From: JAJEBT01 sp965221485 | GTDB lineage: Bacteria > Pseudomonadota > Alphaproteobacteria > MPNO01 > UBA830 | Reading direction: 5' to 3' | Assembly (NCBI GenBank): GCA_965221485.1 | Contig: OZ244893.1 | Coordinates: forward strand, 2,604,001 to 2,668,000 | Length of the DNA: 64,000 nt | Shown here: piece after piece, positions 27,247 to 35,968 of the stretch | Layout of the letters: each line of letters opens with the position of its first letter | Numbering within the stretch: the stretch's first letter is position 1 | Position numbers and translations under genes: made by a program | Notes under the pieces: generated by a model | Told to the model about the DNA's origin: nothing | Databases searched by the model: none | What the model saw: only the letters and a program-made list of their open reading frames with translations

Positions 27247-28695
27247 ATGACTCCGCGCCCGACACCTTTTTCGGGACACCGGTTCGATCCCACGATCCTG
27301 CGTGAGAACGATGTTCGGGGTGTGGTTGGTGATACCTTTTTTGAAGCGGATGCCTATGCAATCGGCCGGAGTTTCGGAACCGTTGTCGCCATTGAGTCCG
27401 GCGGCCCGGTCTGCGTGGGTCGTGATGGAAGGCTGACATCGCCAGCGCTTGAGGAAGCTCTGGTCTCAGGTCTCGTTGATTGCGGTGTCGACGTTATCCG
27501 CGTGGGGCTCGGCCCCACGCCCGCGCTGTATTTTGCCGTGCATGAGATAAACGCCGCCGGGGGTGTGATGATTACCGGGTCTCACAACCCCCCGGGCCAC
27601 AACGGCGTCAAGCTCATGATCGGAACCCGACCGTTTCACGGTGAGCGCATCTCCGCGCTTGGCGAGATGGCAGCCACTGCCTCGTGGGCGTCCGGAAGCG
27701 GCAGCCAACGAAGTATCGATATCATGGACCTCTATATCGATCGCCTGCTCTCCGACTTTCCGCCGCCTCGTCGCAATCTCACCATTGCGTGGGATGCAGG
27801 CAATGGAGCCGCAGGGGAAGCCATGCGGCGATTGTCGGCAAGGTTGCCCGGTTATCACATCCTGTTGAATGAAACGATCGACGGTACTTTCCCTGCTCAT
27901 CATCCGGACCCCACTATCGCCTCCAATCTTGCCCAACTTCGCGAAACGGTTCTGCAACAAAATTGCGAAGCCGGTTTCGCGTTTGACGGTGATGGCGACC
28001 GGATTGGCGCGGTCGACGGAGACGGTAACATCCTCCTGGGCGACCAGATTCTGATGATCCTGGCGGAAGACATACTGGCAAAGCATCCGGGAGCCACAGT
28101 CATCGCCGATATCAAATCGAGCCAGGGTTTGTTCGACCGGGTCACGGAGCTTGGCGGAATTCCGCTCATGCATTCGAGCGGTCACTCCCTGATCAAGGAG
28201 CGGATGATGACAACCGGCGCATTGCTGGCCGGTGAGCTAAGCGGGCATATCTTTATTGCTGATCGGTATCCGGGATACGATGACGCACTTTACGCTGCCG
28301 TGCGTCTCCTGGCGCTCCTGTCCTCCGGATCGCGCAGCCTGAGCGACATTCGCAGCGGGCTGCCCCGTTTTTTCAATACTCCGGAGGTGCGGATTCCCTG
28401 TTCTGAGGATCGCAAGCAGGAAGTGATCGAAGAGACGAAACGGCGGCTGATAGCCACGGCGACAGACTTCTGCGCCATGGACGGCGTACGTGTCACGACC
28501 GATGATGGCTGGTGGCTGCTCCGCCCTTCCAATACACAGGCTGTTCTGGTGACTCGGTGTGAATCAGCAACCCGACAGGGACTGGCGCGACTCATCGGTT
28601 GCCTCGAGCACCATCTGACCCTGAGCGGTATCGATACAGGCGATCTCCAGAAACAGACGGGCGAGCCCTGTTTGGATCCTGCCGTTTCCGAGTGA
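27247..28695 (+). CDS. Phosphomannomutase/phosphoglucomutase
   Basis: The 482-residue protein is an alpha-D-phosphohexomutase. It has the substrate-recognition start FDPTILRENDVRG, the phosphoserine loop GVMITGSHNPPGHNGVKL with Ser112, the metal loop FDGDGDRIGAVD, and the sugar-binding GELSGHIFI. It interconverts hexose 6- and 1-phosphates for exopolysaccharide or lipopolysaccharide precursors such as GDP-mannose. The ATG lies 21 bp after the J-domain gene with AGGA upstream. The length fits the AlgC-like type, with a somewhat extended C-terminus. Confidence 0.93.
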   Translation: MTPRPTPFSGHRFDPTILRENDVRGVVGDTFFEADAYAIGRSFGTVVAIESGGPVCVGRDGRLTSPALEEALVSGLVDCGVDVIRVGLGPTPALYFAVHEINAAGGVMITGSHNPPGHNGVKLMIGTRPFHGERISALGEMAATASWASGSGSQRSIDIMDLYIDRLLSDFPPPRRNLTIAWDAGNGAAGEAMRRLSARLPGYHILLNETIDGTFPAHHPDPTIASNLAQLRETVLQQNCEAGFAFDGDGDRIGAVDGDGNILLGDQILMILAEDILAKHPGATVIADIKSSQGLFDRVTELGGIPLMHSSGHSLIKERMMTTGALLAGELSGHIFIADRYPGYDDALYAAVRLLALLSSGSRSLSDIRSGLPRFFNTPEVRIPCSEDRKQEVIEETKRRLIATATDFCAMDGVRVTTDDGWWLLRPSNTQAVLVTRCESATRQGLARLIGCLEHHLTLSGIDTGDLQKQTGEPCLDPAVSE

Positions 28696-28702
28696 CAATA
28701 AC

Positions 28703-28733
28703 GCCCCCCAGGGGACCGGATACCTACGGGGGC
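28703..28733. terminator. Possible bidirectional hairpin between converging genes
   Basis: GCCCCC at 28703-28708 can pair with GGGGGC at 28728-28733 across the short gap between the phosphohexomutase and ccmE, which converge here. There is no T-run, so confidence is low. Confidence 0.25.
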
Positions 28734-29170
28734 TGTGGTTTCCACTGCCCCGATTTCTTCAGCGCATCAGCCACTTCAGGGGGCATGTAGGTCTCGTCAT
28801 GTTTCGCCAGCACCCCTTCGGCAACAAAGCGGTCCTTGCCAACGAGACGCCCTTCGGCCACGACCCCCTGCCCTTCGCGAAACAGATCCGGAAGGATTCC
28901 CTGATAGCTAACCTGGATGTCATGTTGGAGATCCGTGACGACAAAGGAAATTCGCGATCCCTCTGCGCCCTGATAGACGCTGCCTTCCTTGACCAGACCA
29001 CCTATCCGAACCGTCTTTCCCCGGGGAAGATCCAGGCGCGTCGCCACATCCGTCGGGCTGAAAAAAAACACCACACTGTCCTCGAACGCCTTCAGGACAA
29101 GGGCTGCTGTGGCGCCAAGCACCACAACAAGGAAAAGCAGTCCATATAGCCGACGCCGCTTAAGGGTCAT
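28724..29170 (-). CDS. ccmE: Cytochrome c maturation heme chaperone CcmE
   Basis: The 148-residue protein has one N-terminal membrane anchor (residues 8-27) and a periplasmic OB fold. The motif LAKHDETYMP holds His124, which binds heme covalently, and Tyr128. CcmE receives heme from CcmC/CcmD and hands it to CcmF/CcmH for attachment to apocytochrome c. It is the last gene of the minus-strand ccm locus. Unusually, ccmC and ccmD are not between ccmB and ccmE; a 46-codon frame ends by overlapping this ATG by four bases. Confidence 0.96.
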   Translation of the reverse strand: MTLKRRRLYGLLFLVVVLGATAALVLKAFEDSVVFFFSPTDVATRLDLPRGKTVRIGGLVKEGSVYQGAEGSRISFVVTDLQHDIQVSYQGILPDLFREGQGVVAEGRLVGKDRFVAEGVLAKHDETYMPPEVADALKKSGQWKPQPP

Positions 29171-29307
29171 ATTGAACGCTTCGCTCCGCAGTCATACCCA
29201 CCGGCGCCATCGCCAACGATCTCCGGCCATATCCGTCCAGGACCCGTTTCTGTGTCGGGGTCCCCGATATTCTCTGCAACATCCGGCGCAGGGTCACGGT
29301 TTTCCAC
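29167..29307 (-). CDS. Possible small ORF bridging ccmB and ccmE (46 codons)
   Basis: A GTG sharing one base with the ccmB stop opens a frame of 46 codons. It ends in TGA overlapping the ccmE ATG in an ATGA quartet, the same junction seen between the other ccm genes. The predicted peptide (VENRDPAPDVAENIGDPD at the start) is acidic, lacks a membrane helix and so does not look like CcmD. A second frame (29160-29297) is also open in this gap, so chance or a remnant of deleted ccmC/ccmD remains likely. Confidence 0.3.
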   Translation of the reverse strand: MENRDPAPDVAENIGDPDTETGPGRIWPEIVGDGAGGYDCGAKRSI

Positions 29308-29978
29308 TATTCGACCGCAACACGCAATGCCGCTGCGGCACCCCAGGGACAAAGAGCCAGGCCGCCAAGAAACATGGCCGCCAGCAGCATCAGATGAGGT
29401 CCTACCCTGTATCCCATCAGTGCTGCCTCTACGGCAGACGTTCCAAAGATGAGAACCGGAATCAACAGGGGCAAGACCAATAGCGCAAGCAGAACACCGC
29501 CCCGTCGCACCCCTACAACCAGGGCTGCTCCCAATCCGCCAATCAGGCTGATCGCCGCCGTACCCAGTGCCAGCGCAGCCAACAGAACGCCGTATCCCTT
29601 CAACCCAGGTTGCAGCTGCAGCATCACACCAATCAGAGGCGCCACCACAAGAAGTGGGACCGCAGTGGAAAGCCAATGGGCCAGAAACTTCGCTCCCACC
29701 ATCGGCGGCAAGGGGCAGGGCGCGATGACCATCTGATCAAGCGTGCCGTCTTCAAAGTCTGCCAGAAACAGGCGGTCGAACGAAAGCATCGCCGTCAGAA
29801 GCGCAGCGACCCACAAGACTCCCGGCGCCATGCGGGCAAGCAGCCGGGGCTCCGGGCCGACCGCAATGGGAAACAGCGCTGCCACAATGACAAAAAAGAA
29901 CAACACCAGAAGTGTATCGGTCAATTGCCTCGCCGCAAGACGCAGGTCGCGGCGGACTATGGCCAGACAGACTCTCAT
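29307..29978 (-). CDS. ccmB: Heme exporter membrane protein CcmB
   Basis: The 223-residue protein has six hydrophobic spans and the CcmB pattern: RRDLRLAARQLTDTLLVLFFFVIVAALFPIAVGPEP at the start and FEDGTLDQMVIAPCPLPPMVGAKFLAHWL in the middle. With CcmA it forms the ABC transporter that releases heme-loaded CcmE from CcmC. The start overlaps the ccmA stop by four bases (ATGA). The protein looks complete at its C-terminus, so the missing ccmC is not due to a truncated ccmB. Confidence 0.96.
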   Translation of the reverse strand: MRVCLAIVRRDLRLAARQLTDTLLVLFFFVIVAALFPIAVGPEPRLLARMAPGVLWVAALLTAMLSFDRLFLADFEDGTLDQMVIAPCPLPPMVGAKFLAHWLSTAVPLLVVAPLIGVMLQLQPGLKGYGVLLAALALGTAAISLIGGLGAALVVGVRRGGVLLALLVLPLLIPVLIFGTSAVEAALMGYRVGPHLMLLAAMFLGGLALCPWGAAAALRVAVE

Positions 29979-30616
29979 AACTGTTCAACCCCGACAGCCT
30001 GTCCCTCCAGTTCGAGGTCCAGGGCATCCGGCAAGTCCATCTCGACATTGCTTGATACGACGGCCATACCGCCACCGGCACAATGTTGTTTCAGCAGGGT
30101 CAGAAAACCGTCGGTCGCAGCAGAATCCAGGTTGGTGAGGGGTTCGTCCAGAAGCCAGAGGCGGGCGGGCACGGCAACAAGTCTCGACAGCGCCAGCCTT
30201 CGCCATTGACCCGCAGAGAGCAAGCCGGCTGGCAAGTCCGCAAAGGTGGCCAGCCCGAATGTATCAAGGGCCTTCAGGAGCCGGTCCTGCGAGAGAGGCT
30301 GCGCGCGCAGCCTGGCGATGAAGTCAAGATTCTCCCGCACCGTAAGGGTCGCCTTCACCGCTTCGCGATGACCGACAAGGACCATATCCCGGTGAAACGA
30401 GGCCGGTTCGTACGTAATATCCTGACCGTTCCATTCAAGCTTTCCGGAAGCGGGACGCACAAGACCTGCCATCATTCGCAAAAGGCTCGTCTTGCCCGAT
30501 CCGTTAGGCCCGCGAACAATGAGGACTGCGCCAGGTTCCACCTGAAACCCCAGATTTTCAAACAGCAGTCGCGCACCGCGCCAGCAGGCAAGGTCATGGC
30601 CCGTGAACCCCTTCAC
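29975..30616 (-). CDS. ccmA: Heme exporter ATP-binding protein CcmA
   Basis: The 213-residue ATPase has Walker A GPNGSGKT at 36-43, the signature LSAGQWRRLALSRL and Walker B LWLLDEPLTNLD. The signature with AGQ-x-RR is usual for CcmA. It powers release of holo-CcmE in heme delivery. The GTG at 30616 is chosen because the family's first strand begins just after it and because it overlaps a small upstream frame's stop by four bases. A longer in-frame extension upstream has no family match. Confidence 0.94.
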   Translation of the reverse strand: MKGFTGHDLACWRGARLLFENLGFQVEPGAVLIVRGPNGSGKTSLLRMMAGLVRPASGKLEWNGQDITYEPASFHRDMVLVGHREAVKATLTVRENLDFIARLRAQPLSQDRLLKALDTFGLATFADLPAGLLSAGQWRRLALSRLVAVPARLWLLDEPLTNLDSAATDGFLTLLKQHCAGGGMAVVSSNVEMDLPDALDLELEGQAVGVEQL

Positions 30617-30768
30617 GGCGCAGTTTCGCTTTCGGGCTCGAGACTGTCTGTCACAGGAGGCCCGACATCCGCACACAGCCGGGCCCGCACTTCTGGTCCA
30701 TATGGAACCGTCCCTGCCGCGAAACCTCCAGGGCGGACAAGACCGGGCTTCAGGAGTTTGGACAACAT
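30613..30768 (-). CDS. Possible small ORF between ccmI and ccmA (51 codons)
   Basis: An ATG 4 bp after the ccmI stop opens a 51-codon frame whose TGA overlaps the ccmA GTG start in a GTGA quartet. The spacing mirrors the tight tiling of the ccm genes. The peptide starts MLSKLLKPGLVRPGGFAAG and has no membrane span or known domain. It may simply keep ribosomes moving into ccmA, or the frame may be open by chance. Confidence 0.35.
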   Translation of the reverse strand: MLSKLLKPGLVRPGGFAAGTVPYGPEVRARLCADVGPPVTDSLEPESETAP

Positions 30769-30772
30769 AGTG

Positions 30773-31621
30773 TCAATCCGTCTTGCCTCCGCCGACACCG
30801 GACCGATCCGGGCTCCGGGGTGCTACGCGGTCCGGGTCTGGCTCAGGAGCCGGCAGCCAATTCGCTGCGTCGACCTCCAGCTCCCCGGCGACTGTTCTGA
30901 TTTGTGTCTTGATCGCTTCAAGCCACACAGCCTTTGGCGGTGCATCTCTTGCCAGATCGGACCATTGTCTCAACGCCTCCTCCCGCCGTCCTGCCTGATA
31001 GTCCGCCAGAGCAAGAAAATGCCGGGACCGGGGGTTGCGGGGATCGAGCAAAAGGACCTTTTCAAAGGCATCCCTCGCACCTTCCGTAACCTCGCCATTG
31101 GCCAGGCTCACCAACGCCTCACCATGCCACTCAAGAACATCTGCGCGGTCGGGCGCAAGAATACGTGTCTGCTCCAGGACCCGGGCAGCAAGCTCGACTT
31201 CCCCCGCACGCAGAAGTTCGCGGCCCGCCTGAAGCCATGTTTCGGGATCATTGGGTTGGGCCCGCAACCTCTCCAGAAGCGTGCCCATTCGGGTCTTCGG
31301 ATCAGGGGAAGAGGCTTCGGTCTTCAGGGACCGTTCAGCGAGGGGTTGGTCAACCATTCCCGGATTTCCGATCTCCAGGTAGAGAAGAGCGGCAAACACA
31401 GGAACGAGGGCAATGACGGCAGCTGCAAGACATCTCGGACCATCCAGTAGGGGTTGCTTCGCCCGACCGGGACTGCGCGATGTCCCTCCATCACTTGACA
31501 CCGGCGTGGCATGGTCGCCTGGTGTGCCGCCATGGCGCGGGTCTGGCCGCTTCGCCAGCAAGGGCCAGACCATCCACACACAGACAATCAGGGTCGCTGC
31601 AGCCAGCGCGATCCAATTCAC
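30773..31621 (-). CDS. ccmI: Cytochrome c biogenesis protein CcmI, short form
   Basis: The 282-residue protein has two membrane segments (residues 3-22 and about 67-82), then periplasmic TPR-like repeats (QPNDPETWLQAGRELLRAGEVELAARVLEQTR and similar). CcmI presents apocytochrome c to the CcmF/CcmH ligase. Family members are usually near 400 residues, with a cytoplasmic leucine-rich loop between the two membrane helices. Here that loop is only about 45 residues, rich in Gly, Pro and Ser, and lacks the helical pattern. It overlaps ccmH by four bases. Confidence 0.88.
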   Translation of the reverse strand: MNWIALAAATLIVCVWMVWPLLAKRPDPRHGGTPGDHATPVSSDGGTSRSPGRAKQPLLDGPRCLAAAVIALVPVFAALLYLEIGNPGMVDQPLAERSLKTEASSPDPKTRMGTLLERLRAQPNDPETWLQAGRELLRAGEVELAARVLEQTRILAPDRADVLEWHGEALVSLANGEVTEGARDAFEKVLLLDPRNPRSRHFLALADYQAGRREEALRQWSDLARDAPPKAVWLEAIKTQIRTVAGELEVDAANWLPAPEPDPDRVAPRSPDRSGVGGGKTD

Positions 31622-32064
31622 GGGCCGTCTCTGGAATGGCTGTGCCGCCGCTTCCAGGAGCGGATGAACAGGGCGATCACCACAATAGCGATCAGGACCA
31701 TGATCGGCGGTCCAAGCCAGAGCACCAGCGTATTTTCCTGAAAGGGCGGTTTCGAAAGCACAAAGGACCCGTAGCGATCGACAATATAATCGAACACCTC
31801 ACGATCGCTCCGGCCTGAAACAATGAGCTCCCGAACCAGGAGGCGCATGTCCCGGGCGATGTCCGAGTCCGAGTCGTCAACCGATTGGCCTTGACACACG
31901 ACACAGCGAAGATCGGCTGTAATCTGGCGAGCGCGCGCTTCGAGAACCGGATCATCCAGGATTTCATCTGGCTCAACAGCCGATGCATGGCCAAGACATA
32001 ACAGGAGGATCAAGAGGGTCCATATCACCTGGTGCAGCATCACCGCGGTTCCGGGCGTCCTCAT
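31618..32064 (-). CDS. ccmH: Cytochrome c maturation thiol protein CcmH (CcmL/CycL type)
   Basis: The 148-residue protein has a signal or anchor segment (residues 10-29), the periplasmic motif DLRCVVCQGQSVDDSDSDIARDMR with the redox pair Cys54 and Cys57, and a C-terminal membrane helix followed by a basic tail. It keeps the apocytochrome CXXCH cysteines reduced for heme attachment. Four-base overlaps with ccmG upstream and ccmI downstream show tight coupling. Confidence 0.95.
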   Translation of the reverse strand: MRTPGTAVMLHQVIWTLLILLLCLGHASAVEPDEILDDPVLEARARQITADLRCVVCQGQSVDDSDSDIARDMRLLVRELIVSGRSDREVFDYIVDRYGSFVLSKPPFQENTLVLWLGPPIMVLIAIVVIALFIRSWKRRHSHSRDGP

Positions 32065-32609
32065 TTTGCCAAAAGCTTTCGCAGCCTCGGCAGGATTTCG
32101 TCCTCCAGCATATGCGGCATGATGGGACCGACATGCTTATGGGCGACCCGGCCGTCCGCATCGATCAGGAATGTTTCGGGTACCCCTGTAACGCCCCATT
32201 CCATGGAGGCACGCGCATTCCGGTCATTGCCCACCGCCCGGTAGGGATTACCATGCTTTCGAAGCCACCGTTCTGTATCGACCGGGTCATCGCGATAGCT
32301 GATCCCGTAGACAGGAATTCCCTGGCGTGCCAGCTGCGTGATCGACGGATGCTCGATAATACAGGGACCACACCAGGACGCGAAAATGTTCACTACCGAC
32401 ACCTGCCCCCTGATCACGTGGCTTGAAAGACCTCCAGGTACCGATGCGGACACCGCAGGGAGGTCAAATTCCGGCAGAGGCTTGCCGACGAGCGGGGATG
32501 GCAGCCTTGCCGGGTTGGCAATGCGCTCGCTATCGGTCAGGAGCATTGCCATGATCAGGACCAGCAGCGCAAACAGGACCACCGGAACGACGAAGACGGC
32601 TCTCTTCAT
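32061..32609 (-). CDS. ccmG: Thiol:disulfide interchange protein CcmG/DsbE
   Basis: The 182-residue protein has one N-terminal membrane anchor (residues 5-24) and a periplasmic thioredoxin fold with active site FASWCGPC (Cys80, Cys83). VTGVPETFLIDADGRVAHKHVGP carries the cis-proline and is typical of CcmG. It passes electrons from CcdA/DsbD to CcmH and apocytochrome c. It starts within the ccmF stop (four-base overlap). Confidence 0.95.
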   Translation of the reverse strand: MKRAVFVVPVVLFALLVLIMAMLLTDSERIANPARLPSPLVGKPLPEFDLPAVSASVPGGLSSHVIRGQVSVVNIFASWCGPCIIEHPSITQLARQGIPVYGISYRDDPVDTERWLRKHGNPYRAVGNDRNARASMEWGVTGVPETFLIDADGRVAHKHVGPIMPHMLEDEILPRLRKLLAK

Positions 32610-34636
32610 GTCACGTGACCAAGAGAACCTGCACGAGCCCGGTCAGGTTTCTCCGCACGGCTCTTGCCGATGATGGACATACGCCGCCTCTCGCGGAGAA
32701 ACGCCGAGGCGCCTCCGAACACCATAAGCAAGGCGCCCGACCACAACCAGGCCATGAACGGGTTTACGTAGAAGCGCACCGTCCAGCGATTCCCCCCGTC
32801 CTCCGCACGGCTGGACTTGCCGATCACGCCATAAAAGTCTGCGAAGGCTGTTGTCCTGATTCCGGCCTCCGTTGTTGTCTGGTTGGCAACCGGATAGAAT
32901 CTTCGTTCCGCAGAAAGGCTTGTCACAGGGCGCCTGTCGTTCGTGACCGAGAGCATGGCGCGTTCAAAAATGTAATTGGGCCCACGGCCCTGAGTGACGT
33001 CTTGCAGCGTTACGACATAGTCACCAATTTCGGCTGATTCCCCCGGCGCCAGTGTTGTCACAAGTTCGGAACGCCATGCCGAAACCCCCGTGATTCCCAC
33101 GATCATGATGGCGAGTCCCAGATGAGCCAGGGTCATGCCTCCGGGTAAAGGCAAGCGCCATCTCCGGGTCGTGCCCGGCTCTCTCGCTCTTTGGTTCGCA
33201 GAAACCGGGATCCGGGCCCGCTCCAGCCATTCGAAAACGGCGGCCACAGCAATCCAGACCGCGAGACCGATTGCTGGTGGTGCGAGTGCGGGGCCGGCCG
33301 GTATCGCAACATAGACGGCAACAGTAGCCACAAGCGCAGAAACCGCGGCTGGTCTTAGCGCCCGGACGACCCGTCGCACTTCACCTCGCCGCCAGGCGAG
33401 GAAAGGGCCCATGGCAACCAGAACCACCAGAGGCACCATGATGGGTCCGAAGGTGGCATTGAAGTAGGGTGGGCCTACGGACACTCGCGAGGCACCGCCG
33501 GATAAGGCATCAAGGATCAGGGGATAGAGTGTACCCAGCAGAACTGTGAGGCAGGCCAGGACCAGCAGCATGTTGTTTACGGCAAGGGCGCCTTCACGGC
33601 TGACTGGCTCGAACTCGGGGCCCGATCCCATCCTTCCAGCGCGAACGGCATAAAGCGTGAGAGCCCCGCCGGCAGTGACAGCCAGAATCGCAAGAATGAA
33701 CAAACCACGACGAGGATCATTTGCAAATGCATGAACCGAGTTCAGAACACCCGATCTCACAAGGAATGTCCCCAGAAGGCTCAACGTGAAGGTCAGGATG
33801 GCAAGGAGCAGGGTCCAGCTCTTGAACGAGCCGCGACGGTCCGCCACGATCGCAGAATGCAGCAGCGCCGTTCCCAGAAGCCACGGCATGAAACTGGCAT
33901 TTTCAACCGGATCCCAGAACCACCATCCACCCCAGCCGAGTTCGTAATAGGCCCACCAGCTGCCGAGTGCGATCCCCGCGGTCAGACTGGCCCAGGCTGC
34001 CAGGGTCCAGGGCCGGATCCAGCGCGCCCAGTCGGTAGCGGTCCGACCTTCCATCAACGCAGCAACCGCGAAGGAAAATGTTACCGAAAATCCGACATAC
34101 CCCACATAGAGCAGCGGCGGGTGAAAGGCGAGCCCGGGATCCTGAAGAATCGGGTTCAGTCCGGCGCCATCTGCCGGTGCCGGAATCATCCTTGTAAACG
34201 GATTCGAGGTGAAAACGATGAAGACAAGAAAGGCAACACAAATCATACCCTGTACCGACAGGACCCGCGCCTTGAAGGTTGGCGCGAGTTCCCGTGCGAA
34301 CAGGGCAACTGCAGCCCCGAATACAGAGAGCACCAGAACCCAGAGAAGCATCGATCCCTCGTGATTGCCCCAGGTCCCGGTAATCTTGTAAAGCAACGGC
34401 TTTAGCGAATGGCTGTTGCGAAACACGACATCGAGAGAAAAATCCGACCTGACAAAGCAATAGACGAGCGACGCAAAAGCCACGATCAGGAGGGCGGCTT
34501 GGCCGACAGCGGCACGGCTGCCAACGATCATGGCGCTCCTGTTCCCGCGCGCAGCACCGAACAGGGGAACCGTCGCCTGGATCAGGGCGAGCAACAAGGC
34601 AACAATCAGGACAAACTGACCGGATTCCGCGATCAT
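32606..34636 (-). CDS. ccmF: Cytochrome c heme lyase subunit CcmF
   Basis: The 676-residue integral membrane protein carries the heme-handling tryptophan-rich motif WGGWWFWDPVENAS at residues 235-248 and conserved histidines, for example in NHEGSMLLW and in GLAFHPPLLYVGYV. With CcmH and CcmI it attaches heme to apocytochrome c. It is the first gene of the minus-strand ccm locus. Upstream lies about 240 bp shared with the divergent dienelactone hydrolase gene, where the operon promoter is expected. Confidence 0.97.
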   Translation of the reverse strand: MIAESGQFVLIVALLLALIQATVPLFGAARGNRSAMIVGSRAAVGQAALLIVAFASLVYCFVRSDFSLDVVFRNSHSLKPLLYKITGTWGNHEGSMLLWVLVLSVFGAAVALFARELAPTFKARVLSVQGMICVAFLVFIVFTSNPFTRMIPAPADGAGLNPILQDPGLAFHPPLLYVGYVGFSVTFSFAVAALMEGRTATDWARWIRPWTLAAWASLTAGIALGSWWAYYELGWGGWWFWDPVENASFMPWLLGTALLHSAIVADRRGSFKSWTLLLAILTFTLSLLGTFLVRSGVLNSVHAFANDPRRGLFILAILAVTAGGALTLYAVRAGRMGSGPEFEPVSREGALAVNNMLLVLACLTVLLGTLYPLILDALSGGASRVSVGPPYFNATFGPIMVPLVVLVAMGPFLAWRRGEVRRVVRALRPAAVSALVATVAVYVAIPAGPALAPPAIGLAVWIAVAAVFEWLERARIPVSANQRAREPGTTRRWRLPLPGGMTLAHLGLAIMIVGITGVSAWRSELVTTLAPGESAEIGDYVVTLQDVTQGRGPNYIFERAMLSVTNDRRPVTSLSAERRFYPVANQTTTEAGIRTTAFADFYGVIGKSSRAEDGGNRWTVRFYVNPFMAWLWSGALLMVFGGASAFLRERRRMSIIGKSRAEKPDRARAGSLGHVT

Positions 34637-34880
34637 GTGCCGGTTCTCGTGATCACTGGATACACAGGCATGGACATGGGGCGACGACCACGTCCCGATG
34701 CGTCCCCTGCCGGATGGTTGTCAAGGCTGTATCTCTCGCCATACCTGGGTCTTTGGCCACACCGCTTCCTGACCGCCTGTTCCTCGACCGATGCGTCCTC
34801 ACCTGCTAGCCTCGCTACCCTTGGCTGGCATGGGCTCACTGCTCGCTCCCGCTTCATCCGCAGACATCAGGACGGACAAC

Positions 34881-35615
34881 ATGGCTGAAATTCCTGTTCC
34901 CTACAATTACCAAGGACGCATGTTTGAAGGAATGCTGGTCCATGACGAAAATGTTCGAGGACTCCGCCCGGCCATATTCATGCAACCCGACTGGCTGGGG
35001 GTCTGCCGTCATTCAATCGACATGGCCAGGGATGTTGCCGGCACCGATTACGTCGTGATGATCATGGACATGTTCGGAAAGGGCTACGGCGATAAGGAGA
35101 AGACCTTTGACGAACTGATGAAGATTTCGCGGGAGGTCCGTGGGGACGTGCCATTTCTTCTGGGTTGCAGCAAGGCGGCCGATGCTGCGCTGACGGAAGC
35201 GGCTGTAGCCGGCCAGCTGATCGATACCGAAAAGAGAGGCATAATCGGATACTGTATTGGCGGCGGTTTCGCTCTCGAACAGTCACGCGCAGGCGCAGAC
35301 TATCAGGGAACCGTCGTGTTTCACGTTACGCTGCCGAATCCGGTCGACAGGAACGCTGAGGCACGGTTCAAGGGTCGGGTCCAGATCTTTCACGGTTCAG
35401 CCGACCCCGTTACCCCGCGCTCCCTGATCGACGATCTGGAAACGGAACTCACAGAGGCTGGTGTCGACTGGCAATTGATGATGTATGGACATGCCAGCCA
35501 CTCGTTTTGCGATGTGGGTGTCTTCAACGAGCTTCAGCGCTATGACGAGAAACTGACCCGGCAGTCCTATCGCATGATGCGGGAGTTCTTTACAGAAGTC
35601 TTCTCGTCGGAATAA
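34881..35615 (+). CDS. Dienelactone hydrolase family protein
   Basis: The 244-residue protein has the dienelactone hydrolase fold with the cysteine nucleophile in GYCIGGGFALEQ, an acid in IFHGSADPVTP and the histidine in YGHASHSFCDVG. It could hydrolyse lactones or small esters. The ATG at 34881 has AGGA about 9 nt upstream and fits the family start. An in-frame ATG at 34791 would add 30 residues resembling a weak signal peptide but has no ribosome site. It is divergent from ccmF and stands alone. Confidence 0.88.
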   Translation: MAEIPVPYNYQGRMFEGMLVHDENVRGLRPAIFMQPDWLGVCRHSIDMARDVAGTDYVVMIMDMFGKGYGDKEKTFDELMKISREVRGDVPFLLGCSKAADAALTEAAVAGQLIDTEKRGIIGYCIGGGFALEQSRAGADYQGTVVFHVTLPNPVDRNAEARFKGRVQIFHGSADPVTPRSLIDDLETELTEAGVDWQLMMYGHASHSFCDVGVFNELQRYDEKLTRQSYRMMREFFTEVFSSE

Positions 35616-35968
35616 TACTCTGCTGGGAAGGGGCAGCATCGCCCGACGGGCCCTCGGCCGCGCATCTGCTGCGAACAAACAGTTCTGCGGTCTTCAGGAT
35701 ACCCGCTCCCAAGTGGCCCAAGAATGGAGCCCGGACTGTTTCTGATTGGGGCAATCCTTTTGCGCCTCCGAACATTCAAATCCGCAACGCCGCCCTCAAA
35801 CGACCTGCTGTCCACGGACGAAACGCCGGCTGTTCGGCGTTCTGTTCCTTTCGCTTCCGCGCCTCTGATATACTTGTGTGACTCCAGTCGATCGTCTGCG
35901 CATTGCTTCAGGCGTTGCGGTCGTGGCGTGGTCAAAGCTGGCAACCGGATACGCTGGTCATGACTTGA
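35616..35968. promoter_or_regulatory. Intergenic region upstream of the Pot-type transporter, with an extended -10
   Basis: TGATATACT at 35866-35874 is a good extended -10 element about 90 bp before potA. No strong -35 lies 17 nt upstream (TTCCTT at 35845 is the nearest), which is acceptable for an extended -10 promoter. No gene is recognised in the stretch. Confidence 0.4.

Noticed and set aside
30083..31450. A 455-residue plus-strand ORF
   Set aside because: It is the shadow of ccmA and ccmI, which tile neatly with their neighbours.
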